Source: Leptospira adleri
GTDB lineage: Bacteria; Spirochaetota; Leptospiria; Leptospirales; Leptospiraceae
Direction: 5' to 3'
DNA: 64,000 nt
Assembly (NCBI RefSeq): GCF_002811985.1
Contig: NZ_NPDU01000015.1
Location: forward strand, 1 to 64,000
Both the position numbers and the translations under genes were made by a program. Positions 47,682 through 56,696 of the stretch are shown in pieces; positions within the stretch are counted from its first letter, which is position 1; the number at the start of each line of letters is the position of its first letter. Under the pieces are notes generated by a model that worked only from the letters and a program-made list of their open reading frames with translations, searched no databases and was not told the origin of the DNA.

Positions 47682-48417
47682 TCAAAAACTCCTCAATAAA
47701 ACCTTCGTATTCTTGCGCTTGCTTGCTCGACTTGTTGTATTCAAATACCGATTTTTTTGCGAGATGAGATTCTCCGACCGCTACTCCGTCGGAAATGCTC
47801 GTTTCAAAAATTCGGAAATATTTTGTCAGCACTGGAACGATGGTTTTTGTCAAAAGCGTTTGTGGTTTGAGTTGGGTGATAAGCGCACCCAGGATTTCGA
47901 GATTGGGGTTGATTCTTTTTTTGATGCTCGTGATCGTCTGTTGCAAACCGACAATTCCATCTACCGAAAACTTCTCAGCCTGAAGCGGAATGATCACGTA
48001 GTTTGAACCGACGAGCGCATTGATCGTAAAGATCGAAAGACTGGGAGGGCAGTCGATGACACAAAAATCAAACCCTTCCAATCCTTGCAGGGCGTCCCTC
48101 AGAATGTAGGGAGCGTCGACCGAACTTCCCGAGAGAGTTTCGACTTCCGCAAGATTGGTTTTTGAAGGCGCTAAAAAAAGATTCGGAAGTTTGGTATCTA
48201 CCATGATTTCTTTGATATTCATGCGGGAGTTAAAAACTCCGTGCATGGATTTATCCAGCGTCTCCGGGTTGATAAAAATGCCAGTCGAGTTTGCCTGAGG
48301 ATCGATGTCGACGAGCAAAGTTTTTTTTCCTCTTCTCGCGAGCCCCATGGCCAAATTGAGGGAAGTGGTCGTTTTTCCTTCTCCGCCTTTCTGGTTTGCA
48401 ATGGATACTACTATCAT
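47665..48417 (-). CDS. parA: ParA-family ATPase (system 2)
   Basis: 250 aa, a short ParA/Soj-type ATPase without an N-terminal regulatory domain (type Ib or chromosomal style). Deviant Walker A is ANQKGGEGKTT near residue 8, LLVDIDPQANST is the A' motif, and FDFCVIDCPPSLS the Walker B. It starts with ATG at 48417, 21 bp from a TGTCGGACATCCGACA palindrome that could be its operator. Together with parB2 and rep it forms a classic plasmid/chromid maintenance cassette. Confidence 0.94.
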
Positions 48418-48437
48418 GATTCTACCTTATATTCTAT

Positions 48438-48453
48438 TGTCGGACATCCGACA
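48438..48453. promoter_or_regulatory. Candidate parS/operator site 2a
   Basis: TGTCGGACATCCGACA, a 16-bp palindrome with 7-bp perfect arms, 21 bp upstream of parA2. Confidence 0.7.
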
Positions 48454-48738
48454 TCGAATCCTTATCAAGACCGGATTTTGGATGATAAGAATTTTGATTT
48501 TTGAAAATTTCTGCGTTTTCGTGATTTAAAAAAGTGGGGTCCGATTTCGGATCCAGTGCTCTTTTTTACACAACCGGTTCTTGGAGGTTGCCTTTTTTTG
48601 AAGTCGAGTTTTCTTGAAAATGAGGAAATCAATCTTCTCTTACAGCTCCGATTCCAGATGGAGCTAAGGTTTTTTATCTTCAATCATTTATCTTAAATTA
48701 GGTCTTTTTTCCTGGAAAAAGCGATATCGGATCGCCTT

Positions 48739-48754
48739 TGTCGGACGTCCGACA
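48739..48754. promoter_or_regulatory. Candidate parS/operator site 2b
   Basis: TGTCGGACGTCCGACA, a fully perfect 16-bp palindrome, 24 bp before the ATG of the enhancer-binding-like gene and 286 bp from site 2a. Same consensus as 2a with A/G at one central base. Confidence 0.7.
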
Positions 48755-48778
48755 TTGCTTCTGTACTTAGTTGACAGG

Positions 48779-50143
48779 ATGCTTAATTTTAAACATATTC
48801 CCTTTGTGCATCCTTCCCTTTCTAATCTTTTGTTTTCTGAGAATTCTCCCTCTTTGCATAAAAAAGAAGAATTCTCAAAGGCATTTGAAGATTGGATTCG
48901 GCTTTCCGGCGCGCTTTGCGGAGTTCTTACTTTTAGCTTTGATCAAGGTAAAACTTTGGAAGAAGTTTCCGCCGTAGGTTATGACGATGAAGGTTTTTTT
49001 TATTCTTTTTTATCTCGTTCTACTGGGAATTTGGAGATCTTAAACCGAGAAAATTTCCCTCTTTGGTTTTCCTCCAAGGATCACGAACTCTTTGATTCTC
49101 GGGCGGCCGGTTGTTTGGTCGTGGGAATTCGAGGGGATTCTTTTTTGGACGGCTTTTTTCTGGCCGAGTTTCTGGAAAAACCCTCGGACGCGCTTCTGGC
49201 TCTTTGGGGTTTGGTCGCGCGAAAAATTTCTGAAAATTCTCTCTCGGATCTTTCGGTTCTGAAAGTTTCGTCTTCTTCCGTTCCTCGTCCTGAATTTTCT
49301 AGAAAAGAAAATCTTGGAGAATTTTTGGCGGAAATTTGCGCCGTCACGACCATTCCGGATTGGCTGAAGAGGAGTTCTTGGGTTCGAATTTTGGGGTCTT
49401 CCGGGGTCGGAAAAAAGACCCTTGGAAAGTGGATTCATCGAACCTTGAGCCCGGAAAAAGGAATTCTGGTTTTGGGTTTTTTACCCGAGCAAATTTCCAA
49501 GCTCGAAAAGTCTTTTGAAGAATGGTCTCGGATGACAAATTCCGGTACGATTTTGATCGAAGGCGCGCAGAAATTTACTTCGGTCCAACAGAAATTCTTC
49601 TTCAAAATTCTTTCTGGAGAATCGAGTCCGTTTCGTCTCATTTTTACGGAGACGAGCGGGTCGGAACCCAACGAAATTTTCAGACCATTTCGAGAATTTC
49701 TTCTGCAAAGGACGATTTCAGTTCCCGAATTTGCGGATCTAAATTCTTCGCAAAAAGAATCTCTGGTTCGGTTTCTCTTAGAGGAACTCAAAGAATCTTT
49801 GGGTCGAGAGGACCTTCGTCTTTCGGAGGAGAATCTTGGGAAAATTCTGAGGATGGATTTCAGTAAGAATCTTTCCGGCTTGCGCAATCTTTTGGAAGAA
49901 TCTATTTTAAGCTCCTCTGGTTCCGAGATCGGAATTCTGGAAAAAAGAGAGCGTAAGGATAGAATTTTGACAATTCCGGATTCGGAGGATTTGGATCTCC
50001 GCCGGGCGGTCGAGGCCGTAGAAAGGCAAAAGATTCTTCTCGCACATAAATTATTCGGCGGGAATCAGATTCGGATGGCTAAGGCCCTTGGGATTTCCAG
50101 AGGTTCCTTACAATACAAACTGAAACAGTTGGAGATAGGTTAA
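48779..50143 (+). CDS. NtrC-family-like regulator with degenerate ATPase and Fis-type HTH
   Basis: About 454 aa from the ATG at 48779 (a TTG at 48755 is less likely because it abuts site 2b). The N-terminal 190 residues look GAF-like. A Walker A, GSSGVGKKT, is at 206-214, but the Walker B reads GTILIEGAQKF where NtrC-type proteins have GTLFLDEIG, the sigma-54 contact motif GAFTGA is absent, and the arginine-finger region is kept (FRPFREFLLQRTISVP). The C-terminus is a normal Fis-type helix-turn-helix (NQIRMAKALGISRGSLQYKLKQL). It is probably a DNA-binding protein that no longer activates sigma-54. The next gene starts 3 nt after its stop. Confidence 0.82.
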   Translation: MLNFKHIPFVHPSLSNLLFSENSPSLHKKEEFSKAFEDWIRLSGALCGVLTFSFDQGKTLEEVSAVGYDDEGFFYSFLSRSTGNLEILNRENFPLWFSSKDHELFDSRAAGCLVVGIRGDSFLDGFFLAEFLEKPSDALLALWGLVARKISENSLSDLSVLKVSSSSVPRPEFSRKENLGEFLAEICAVTTIPDWLKRSSWVRILGSSGVGKKTLGKWIHRTLSPEKGILVLGFLPEQISKLEKSFEEWSRMTNSGTILIEGAQKFTSVQQKFFFKILSGESSPFRLIFTETSGSEPNEIFRPFREFLLQRTISVPEFADLNSSQKESLVRFLLEELKESLGREDLRLSEENLGKILRMDFSKNLSGLRNLLEESILSSSGSEIGILEKRERKDRILTIPDSEDLDLRRAVEAVERQKILLAHKLFGGNQIRMAKALGISRGSLQYKLKQLEIG

Positions 50144-50146
50144 AAA

Positions 50147-51160
50147 GTGGATCTTGATTCTTTATACGAAGAGCGGAAAACCCCGGGTGGATTTTTAGTC
50201 AAAGTCCGTTTGGCGAAAATGACCTACGTGGTTTTTACCCAAAAAGGTCCGGAAGTTCCTCGAGGAGCCAAAAACAGTTCGATTGTGGTCGCTGTTCCCC
50301 GCGTGGTTTTTCTAGGGTCGGAATTCAATCTGGCTCACTTTCGTTTGGGAGAATTGAGTTTTGTAAACGTGAAGCAGGGGAAGCTCGTAATTCCTTATCA
50401 GCACGCGAATTCCGGAAACGAGGTTCGAACCATTTTTTTAAATTCGGGAAGCGACTGCGACGTCCTTCCGGTTGTGGTTTATCATTTCCAAAATAACGAA
50501 GATCTAATTCGATCCCGGGACGAAGGCGTGGAAATGCACCACCTCGTTTTGGACGAATCTTATCCCAGACAAGATCTGATTACGTTGAAGATCCGATTTC
50601 CGGCTCTCAATATGTTGATCGTTCGCAAAAAAGTTGCACTTCACAAAGCGGCGGAAGCGGCCCCCGCGGAAGTTGCAAAAGGAAAAGAATCCGGAATCGT
50701 CGATTTCAACCGGGTGCGCGCCGCGGACATCATGGATTCCGGAAATCTCAATATTCATTCCGGGAACCCGGTTTTTTTGGCTCGGATTCATTTGAGAAGG
50801 ATGGATCTGGAAAAGGTGAAGCAGCTTCTTTTGGATTTTCAATTAAAGCCGGAAGAAGTCTCGTTTATCCGCACTTTTTTTTCGGTCATGATTCGCAACG
50901 AGTTTGAAAAAGAAGAACTCAAACAAGTGAAACTGAAATTGCAAAGTCTGGACGAAGGTTTTCGTTTGGCGGAATTGATTTTAGAGATGAAGGTCCGCGA
51001 GTTTGAGATCGAGCTTGAGAAAAATTTCGGTCCCGAGATTGCGAGTATGTGTTATGCACTTTTGGAAAAAGAACAAGACCGAGCAGAAGAGGAAGAAAAA
51101 GGGATCATTCTCTGGGAATGGAAACTCAGGGTGAAGCGGTTTTTTCGAAAGAGCGCCTGA
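50147..51160 (+). CDS. Hypothetical protein
   Basis: 337 aa with a GTG start at 50147, behind GGAG in the preceding gene's last codons. The first half is beta-rich ([42 protein letters not shown]) and contains no membrane segment; an Ala/Lys linker near 175 leads to a helical second half with long amphipathic helices and a basic C-terminus ([11 protein letters not shown]). I do not recognise the family. Close coupling to the enhancer-binding-like gene suggests a shared role, perhaps regulated by site 2b. Confidence 0.72.
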   Translation: MDLDSLYEERKTPGGFLVKVRLAKMTYVVFTQKGPEVPRGAKNSSIVVAVPRVVFLGSEFNLAHFRLGELSFVNVKQGKLVIPYQHANSGNEVRTIFLNSGSDCDVLPVVVYHFQNNEDLIRSRDEGVEMHHLVLDESYPRQDLITLKIRFPALNMLIVRKKVALHKAAEAAPAEVAKGKESGIVDFNRVRAADIMDSGNLNIHSGNPVFLARIHLRRMDLEKVKQLLLDFQLKPEEVSFIRTFFSVMIRNEFEKEELKQVKLKLQSLDEGFRLAELILEMKVREFEIELEKNFGPEIASMCYALLEKEQDRAEEEEKGIILWEWKLRVKRFFRKSA

Positions 51161-51243
51161 ACAAAAAATCTTAAAAAAACTCTGAAAAAGGTGAAAAAAG
51201 GCTTCCTTTTTCCTGAAAAACAGGCAAATTAAAGAAAATTGCT

Positions 51244-52260
51244 ATGTTTTTTCGATCTCAATTAAAAATTCTGGCACAAATCTTGCTTATCGGGTCGGTC
51301 TCGCTCGGTGCAGCGGGAGCTCTGTCCGCCGAAGAAAATGAGATCGCTAAAGTCTCCGAGGCCGGAGTTCATCAGTTGGAAGTGGATCGTGTTTTGTCAG
51401 TTCCGTTGGCCGGGACCTTTCAACTGGACGAGGACGATTTTCCTTTTTCAAAACAAAGTCGGCTCCGCCTTTCTCAAAAAGAAAATCCTTCACAAAGTAA
51501 AATCCAAAATTCAGTTCCGTCTATCTCTTCGGAATCTCATCTAAGAGCCGAAAGTTTCGTTGGGAAAAATTGTTTTTCCATTTCTCTTCCGGCCGATTCT
51601 AAACTGAATTCTATTTTTTCACTTTCGATTTCGAGCGAAACTTCTGATTCCAATCTCGCTCGGTTTCAGGGAATTATCAAAAATTCTTCTTCTCCGAATT
51701 TCCAAAATAAGCCTTGGGAACAAATCGGGGTTTCTCCTTTGTCGGATCTCAACTGTCCTCTTTTTGTCTATTTCAGAGCGGATAAGAATTTTTGTTCTTC
51801 AGAAGCGGATTTTCTCGCGGAAACGATCTTAGGATTCGATTGGAGGTCGGGTGGTTTTGTGGATTTTCAATCCGAGGATTCGATTGGAAAACCGAATTCG
51901 TATCTTGCGAATTTCGAAAATAGAATCGTGTCGGATTCTCGAGCGGATATCGCTCCTTCCGCGGAGATTGTCAAAGGACGAAGAAGAATAGGGGATTTGC
52001 CTATTACCGGGTTCTCCTTTTGGAAAGCTGGAAAGAATTCGAATTCTTATCCTGTAACTGATGAAGAACAAAGGCTTCTCGTTTCAGGAGAAATTTCGTG
52101 GGAGTTCCTACTTTTCAAATCAAGAAAAGATATCTCTCTGCAAATCCAATGGGACGGTCGCTCTGAATCTTCTCATAAGAATAAGAATAAGAATAAGAAT
52201 GATTGGAAATCGATCGTTGTTTTTCTCGAAAAACCGGTCTTGGATTCTCCGGTCGGATAA
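51244..52260 (+). CDS. Exported hypothetical protein with hexanucleotide repeat
   Basis: 338 aa with a signal peptide (FRSQLKILAQILLIGSVSLGAAGALSAEE). The rest is Ser/Asn/Phe-rich and poorly structured, without a known domain; short strands such as FSISLPADSKLNSIFSLSISSE suggest beta content. Near the C-terminus is the in-frame microsatellite at 52175-52200 encoding (Lys-Asn) repeats. AT-rich spacer before it contains AAAAAGG-CTT-CCTTTTT at about 51196-51212, a weak hairpin. Confidence 0.65.
   Translation: MFFRSQLKILAQILLIGSVSLGAAGALSAEENEIAKVSEAGVHQLEVDRVLSVPLAGTFQLDEDDFPFSKQSRLRLSQKENPSQSKIQNSVPSISSESHLRAESFVGKNCFSISLPADSKLNSIFSLSISSETSDSNLARFQGIIKNSSSPNFQNKPWEQIGVSPLSDLNCPLFVYFRADKNFCSSEADFLAETILGFDWRSGGFVDFQSEDSIGKPNSYLANFENRIVSDSRADIAPSAEIVKGRRRIGDLPITGFSFWKAGKNSNSYPVTDEEQRLLVSGEISWEFLLFKSRKDISLQIQWDGRSESSHKNKNKNKNDWKSIVVFLEKPVLDSPVG
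52175..52200 (+). repeat. Hexanucleotide tandem repeat (ATAAGA)4
   Basis: Four complete copies of ATAAGA plus two bases, inside the gene 51244-52260, encoding Lys-Asn dipeptides. A change in copy number would add or remove two residues without shifting frame. Confidence 0.9.
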
Positions 52261-52307
52261 AATCTAAATTTGTTTGTTTTTCAGCCCGAGGTTGAAAATC
52301 TTTGTCT

Positions 52308-52688
52308 ATGGCTTCCAAAGTGAAACGGTCTTCTTTTCAGAAATTGCTCAACGCAATGAAAAAGATGTCTCTCGAAGTGAACGATTACGAAATCTGCAAA
52401 CGTCTTGAGACGATTATGATGACCAGCAAGGAAGACCTAAGCCAAGTCGTAGTAAAGTCTCTTTTGGACAATCCAACCGATTTCGACCCGAAAACCTTAC
52501 CGGAACCCTATGGTCAGTACATAAGACATTTTGTATATATGGTAAAGAGAAATCGAAAACAGGGGATCGACACGAATTTTGACACCCCGGCCCATTCAAA
52601 ATCTTCCGAAAAGCAGAACGGATTGTCCAGCGAGTCCGTAAAATCTCCTGCAAAAAAAGCAACTCCCAAAAAAGCCGCAAAACGATAA
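52308..52688 (+). CDS. Small basic-tailed protein
   Basis: About 126 aa from the ATG at 52308, with CGAGG upstream. Residues 1-75 are helical (FQKLLNAMKKMSLEVNDYEICKRLETIMM; DLSQVVVKSLLDNP), then an Asn/Ser linker and a Lys/Ala/Pro tail (SPAKKATPKKAAKR) like those of histone-H1-like and other nucleic-acid-binding proteins. No known family. It is followed at once by two terminator hairpins. Its location near the origin would suit a DNA-binding role, but that is only inference. Confidence 0.72.
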   Translation: MASKVKRSSFQKLLNAMKKMSLEVNDYEICKRLETIMMTSKEDLSQVVVKSLLDNPTDFDPKTLPEPYGQYIRHFVYMVKRNRKQGIDTNFDTPAHSKSSEKQNGLSSESVKSPAKKATPKKAAKR

Positions 52689-52691
52689 AAT

Positions 52692-52750
52692 TTCCCTGTG
52701 CTGCGCACAGGGCGGAAATCTCAATTTTTAAATGCCGGCGCTTCGGCATT
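52692..52750 (+). terminator. Tandem terminator hairpins
   Basis: First hairpin CCCTGTGC-TGC-GCACAGGG (52692-52710), 3 nt past the stop of the small basic-tailed gene, with a T-run at 52723-52727. Second hairpin AAATGCCG-GCGCTT-CGGCATTT (52728-52749) followed by T. Confidence 0.8.
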
Positions 52751-53207
52751 TTCGGACCAAATTCTGCGCCGAGGGCCGATTTTGATAGAACGTCGCCCAA
52801 ACTAGGGCGATTGTAGAAGTGCCGGACATCCGACGTGCTGAAATTTGGTCATTTTGAAAGAGAATCTTAAAAAGCCCGATAAACGGCGAATAAAGAATCA
52901 AGAACTCGAGGGCAAAGAAGGCATGCCGAGGCTAACTATGTCACATAAAGACAATTGCTTATTTTTGGGCATTGCAAGAGGCGCTAATCTTAAATAGATG
53001 AAAGTAGATATTGCGATGAAGGGAGGCGGATTCGGTCCCGGAATCCAGCAAAGTGATTCCCTGCTGCGCCGTTGGTGGCAAAAATGTCGCTCCGCAATCG
53101 CAGGCAGTATTTGGCAGAAGCAAATCGCCTTTGCATAAAAGGGCCGTGTGCCCAGTTGCGGGCAGTTCGCGGGTGAACCTTGGCATAAAAAGCGACCGGG
53201 GGATCCC
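52751..53207. other. Compositionally odd stretch with no firm gene
   Basis: About 450 bp, more GC-balanced than its flanks, with a parS-like sequence at 52820-52835. From about 52898 to 53210 several frames are open on both strands, including a minus-strand frame (52898-53275) full of Cys, His, Ser and Pro and a 46-codon plus-strand frame at 52998-53138 (MKVDIAMKGGGFGPGIQQSD). Such simultaneous openness is more typical of a structured or foreign element than of one leptospiral gene. The short frame is the best coding candidate. Confidence 0.4.
52820..52835. promoter_or_regulatory. Degenerate parS-like site 2c
   Basis: TGCCGGACATCCGACG differs from site 2a at two of 16 positions. It is intergenic and about 4 kb from sites 2a/2b. 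Could be a weaker ParB site or chance. Confidence 0.4.
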
Positions 53208-53381
53208 ATGCAAAGAAAACTGAGAGCTTCTATTGTATTGAATCCTCGAGCAAAAATGCTTATAAAAGGAGCCATTCTGTCATGTGTAGGAAAAATTCCT
53301 GCTAATGCAAGGGTGTCAGGAAAAGTGTTTTACGTTCAAGAGGGTTTTCTTGAAAATAGAAAGACTTTATGGCCGAAGTGA
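53208..53381 (+). CDS. Small hypothetical protein
   Basis: 57 aa from ATG at 53208 (MQRKLRASIVLNPRAKMLIKG...KVFYVQEGFLENRKTLWPK). The basic, mixed alpha/beta sequence is plausible but has no recognised family. It overlaps the start of the zinc-ribbon gene by 13 nt, which supports a two-gene unit. No obvious ribosome-binding site, so confidence is low. Confidence 0.45.
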   Translation: MQRKLRASIVLNPRAKMLIKGAILSCVGKIPANARVSGKVFYVQEGFLENRKTLWPK

Positions 53382-53584
53382 TTAAATTAAGGGTCCGTTG
53401 TCATGCCTGCTCCTACATGATTGAAGGCTCTGCAAGGTACGGGGCGGGACATTATGTCCCAGAAGGCGTTGATTTTGAGTTCGTGGCGATCGGAAAAATC
53501 GAAACTCCAAAAGGGCGTCGAGTAAAGGCGGAAATTACTGCAAACTGCCCAAATTGTGGCGTTAAAAATAAATGGACAGTTTAA
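53369..53584 (+). CDS. Small zinc-ribbon protein
   Basis: 71 aa. C11-x2-C14 (CHAC) near the N-terminus and C60-x2-C63 (CPNC) near the C-terminus make a four-cysteine zinc ribbon with a beta hairpin between. Small proteins of this type (for example phage Com-like regulators) bind RNA or DNA or act as adaptors. Nothing in the sequence fixes the role. Downstream, 53588-53612 forms an AT-only hairpin (AATAATAG/CTATTATT). Confidence 0.75.
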   Translation: MAEVIKLRVRCHACSYMIEGSARYGAGHYVPEGVDFEFVAIGKIETPKGRRVKAEITANCPNCGVKNKWTV

Positions 53585-53701
53585 TTAAATAATAGATGGT
53601 TATTCTATTATTAAAATAGATTAAAAATAATCAGCACTATAAGATATCGATTAAAATTAAGCAAATATCATCTTCCGCTCTTGGGTCTCCGCGGAAAGAG
53701 T

Positions 53702-55087
53702 TTAAGTCTCTTTCGATCCTTTCGATAACCGCCTGAGGGTGGTTTTCTCTTTCTTCCTTTTTTTTGCGATTAGCCAGCGGTAAAACTCGCGATCTCCGAG
53801 CATGATTTGGTTTGGGCCGTGGGTTTCCGGGATTCCGTCTGTAAAAATTGCAATTCTATCTTCTTCCTTGAGTTTAAATTCCCGCTCTTTGTAGTCCATT
53901 TTTGGGAAGATGCCGAGAACCTTTCCTCCTGGAGAAAGGAATCGTAACTTGTTTCGATCCTCTTTATGATTAAAAATAATCCCTTTATTATGACCAGCAT
54001 TGGCGTATTTGAGGATTTTTTTCTTCACATTGAGATAAATATAGATTCCGGTGATGAAGTTATCGTTGAGTTTCCCATAGACTTCGTCGTTGACCTTTCT
54101 CAGAAGTTTTCCGGGTCTTTCCCAATAAGCGGAATTCTTTTCGAAACTGGACTTGAGAGTGTTAAAAAAAAGTGCCGCTCCGATTCCGTGGCCTGAAATA
54201 TCGGCGATAAAAATTCCGTATTCGGTGCCGGAAATCCGGCGGACGGTGTAAAAGTCCCCGCCGACAGGGAGGACCGGTTTGTAGAGAATTTCGATTCTTA
54301 CTTTTTCATCCGGACCTGGGAGGTCGGCGCGGAGTGATTTTTTCTGTATCTTTTCGGCTTGTCGGAATTCTTTTTCGAGGTCGAGCTTTTCCTTGAGTGT
54401 GTGTTCGTGTTCTAACTGCCGGATATCGAGCAGTTGCTCAAAACGGCTTGATATCACGTTGTGCAGCGTTTGTATGAGCGAGTCGGATTCTACTCCGAGA
54501 ATTTCCGCGGAAATCAGATATTTGAGTCGGTTTTCGGCTCCGATTTTTCGCAGAAGAAAAAACTGAAAATTCTTCCGCAATAGAACCTCCGCTTCGTAAA
54601 TCTGAGCGAAGTTTAAGCCCGAGCTTTCAGGAGACAAAATTCTTTGAATGACCTGTCCCGGATTTTGATACGTAAACGGCCTTTCCTGGGCGAAAGAATA
54701 CAGTTTCCAGCGATAGATCTGAAACGTATCGACCACCCTTTGCAGATTGAACGTCCATGTTTTGGAAAGACCTTGGAACCAAGATTCCAAAAGTGAAATC
54801 CTGGAATAGTCGCGTCCCGGATGAGGATGATGAAAATTGCCCAATTCCTTAAGAATCGCGAGAATTTCCCTGTGGATCGGGCTGAGATCGGGAAAGGAAT
54901 CGTTTACAAAGTAAGATCCTGAAAGAATTTTTTGAAGAGAATACACCATGTCTTCTCTGAGGATGAAAAATAAATTTTGCCGGATTTCAAGACGATCCAT
55001 GTCGGTCTGCGCGTTGGATTCTTTCCATCCTAAAAGTTTTACTTTGGATAAAAACATCTCCACTTCGAATCGAAGGTCTTCGGACAT
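53702..55087 (-). CDS. RsbU-type PP2C serine phosphatase
   Basis: 461 aa. The C-terminal 230 residues are a SpoIIE/RsbU PP2C domain: ILYKPVLPVGGDFYTVRRI, GIFIADISGHGIGAALFFNTLKSSF and the metal-binding FTDGIPETHGPN. A coiled coil (LEHEHTLKEKLDLEKEFRQAEKIQKKSLRADLPGPDEKV) joins it to an N-terminal helical region of about 220 residues with no known sensor domain. Such phosphatases reactivate anti-anti-sigma factors in partner switches; no RsbV/W gene is in this window. Divergent from the MBOAT gene. Confidence 0.92.
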   Translation of the reverse strand: MSEDLRFEVEMFLSKVKLLGWKESNAQTDMDRLEIRQNLFFILREDMVYSLQKILSGSYFVNDSFPDLSPIHREILAILKELGNFHHPHPGRDYSRISLLESWFQGLSKTWTFNLQRVVDTFQIYRWKLYSFAQERPFTYQNPGQVIQRILSPESSGLNFAQIYEAEVLLRKNFQFFLLRKIGAENRLKYLISAEILGVESDSLIQTLHNVISSRFEQLLDIRQLEHEHTLKEKLDLEKEFRQAEKIQKKSLRADLPGPDEKVRIEILYKPVLPVGGDFYTVRRISGTEYGIFIADISGHGIGAALFFNTLKSSFEKNSAYWERPGKLLRKVNDEVYGKLNDNFITGIYIYLNVKKKILKYANAGHNKGIIFNHKEDRNKLRFLSPGGKVLGIFPKMDYKEREFKLKEEDRIAIFTDGIPETHGPNQIMLGDREFYRWLIAKKRKKEKTTLRRLSKGSKET

Positions 55088-55247
55088 CGATTCCGGAATT
55101 TCCGAAATTGCCTTTTGAATCGATTGGATGATTTCGTTTGATAGATCTTTCAGATTCTTTTCTCCCCGGAACCCGCGTTGAATTGAAAAACGACTGGAGG
55201 ATTTCCGTTTTATACGAATCCTGGATTCGGACGCACAATCTCTTTCA

Positions 55248-56696
55248 ATGAATTTTACGACTCCACAGTACTTTCTTTTTTTTGCAATCGTTTGGTGTGT
55301 CCGTTGGATTCTGGCCGCGCTTTATCCGAAGCGAAACTCTTTAGTTCTCTTTTTTTTGCTCTTTATGAGTTATCTTTTTTATCTTTCTTGGGACTATCGT
55401 TTCGGTTTTCTAATCCTTTTTACGACGATTCTCGATTATTCCGTGGGCCTTGCCTTGGATTCGCAGGAAAATCTTAGAAATCGGAAGATTCTTCTCGGCA
55501 TCTCTCTCCTCGGGAATTTATCGGTTCTTGGGTTTTTTAAATACTTTCACTTCTTTACGGATTCGTTCCGGATTCTTCTTTTATCTTTGGGTTGGGAAGT
55601 TTCCGAACCCGTGTTACGAGTAGTTTTGCCGGTCGGGATTTCGTTTTATACGTTTCAGTCCTTGAGTTATTCGATCGACGTTTATCGAAAAGAAATTCCT
55701 TCGGAGAAAAATTTTCTTCACTACGCCCTCTTTCTTTCCTTTTTCCCGCAGTTGGTCGCGGGTCCGATCGTTTCCGCGAGAATTCTTTTGCCGGCTCTTC
55801 GCTCCCTTTTTAGTTGGGATAAAATTCCTCTTCGGGAAGGAATTTGGCTGATCCTTGTAGGGTTTGTAAAAAAGGCGGTGATCGCGGATCGGATTTCCGT
55901 GATTTCCGATTTCGCTTATCAATATCCGGACGATGTTTCGAGTCTTTTTGTTTGGATGGGAGTTCTTTCCTATTCCGTGCAGATCTATTGCGATTTCTCG
56001 GGTTATTCGGACATAGCGATCGGTTCGGCGCTTCTGTTGGGAGTTCGTTTGCCGGATAACTTTCGCCTTCCTTATACCGCGAAGAGTTTTTCGGATTTTT
56101 GGAGGCGTTGGCATATTTCTCTTTCGGGTTGGCTGCGGGAATATCTCTACATTCCTCTCGGCGGAAATCGAATCGGCGGTTTGTTTACGTATCGGAATCT
56201 TTGGATCACGATGATCCTCGGCGGTCTTTGGCACGGGCCGAGTTGGAATTTTGTGATCTGGGGTTTTCTCCACGGAGCGTTTTTGGTTCTGGAACGATTT
56301 GTGCGGGATCGTCTGCATTTTCCTTGGACGGATTCTTCCTTCGCTCGAAAGGTTGCAGGCTTGGTATATCAGATTTTTGTAATTCTTTCGGTTTGCCTGA
56401 TCTGGATTTTTTTCCGTTCCCGCAGTCTGGAAACTTCGCTCGGAATTTTGAAAAAACTCTTCAGCTTCTCGAACGGAATCGAACCGACCTACACGATGCA
56501 GTCTCAATTTTTGAGCGTATTCTTCGTTTTGGCTTTTGCGACTTGGATCGGAAAAAAGGAAGAATCTTCCGGCGCGTTCTCCAGATTTCGGGAGAATCTT
56601 CACTGGTCTCTTTTCGCTTTTTTGAGTGCGTTCGGTTTTGTGATCGGCGTTGTTCTCACCGTGGAAACAAAGCCGTTTCTTTATTTCGTTTTTTGA
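55248..56696 (+). CDS. MBOAT-family O-acyltransferase
   Basis: 482 aa with about ten to twelve membrane helices. The signature AlgI/DltB region is present: [24 protein letters not shown] and [21 protein letters not shown], the latter with the invariant histidines. These enzymes move acyl groups across the membrane onto exported polysaccharide or teichoic-acid-like polymers, working with an SGNH-type partner. A fitting partner is encoded 1.6 kb away at 58319. The start is the ATG at 55248. Confidence 0.94.
   Translation: MNFTTPQYFLFFAIVWCVRWILAALYPKRNSLVLFFLLFMSYLFYLSWDYRFGFLILFTTILDYSVGLALDSQENLRNRKILLGISLLGNLSVLGFFKYFHFFTDSFRILLLSLGWEVSEPVLRVVLPVGISFYTFQSLSYSIDVYRKEIPSEKNFLHYALFLSFFPQLVAGPIVSARILLPALRSLFSWDKIPLREGIWLILVGFVKKAVIADRISVISDFAYQYPDDVSSLFVWMGVLSYSVQIYCDFSGYSDIAIGSALLLGVRLPDNFRLPYTAKSFSDFWRRWHISLSGWLREYLYIPLGGNRIGGLFTYRNLWITMILGGLWHGPSWNFVIWGFLHGAFLVLERFVRDRLHFPWTDSSFARKVAGLVYQIFVILSVCLIWIFFRSRSLETSLGILKKLFSFSNGIEPTYTMQSQFLSVFFVLAFATWIGKKEESSGAFSRFRENLHWSLFAFLSAFGFVIGVVLTVETKPFLYFVF

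Larger units (their letters stand above)
48418..48778. other. 361-bp divergent intergenic region between parA2 and the plus-strand genes
   Basis: This is where transcription diverges. It contains two TGTCGGAC(A/G)TCCGACA palindromes, one near each end (48438-48453 and 48739-48754). The middle is AT-rich with several A/T tracts and no open frame of note. It should hold promoters for parA2 and for the gene at 48779; no strong -35/-10 pair stands out. Confidence 0.65.

Noticed and set aside
52898..53275. Minus-strand 125-codon frame rich in Cys, Pro and Ser
   Set aside because: Other frames are equally open, the composition is not protein-like, and it has no start signal; treated as part of the odd stretch.
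55614..56603. Minus-strand open frame of 329 codons inside the MBOAT gene
   Set aside because: Arg/Lys/Asn-rich shadow; the plus-strand frame carries all MBOAT motifs.
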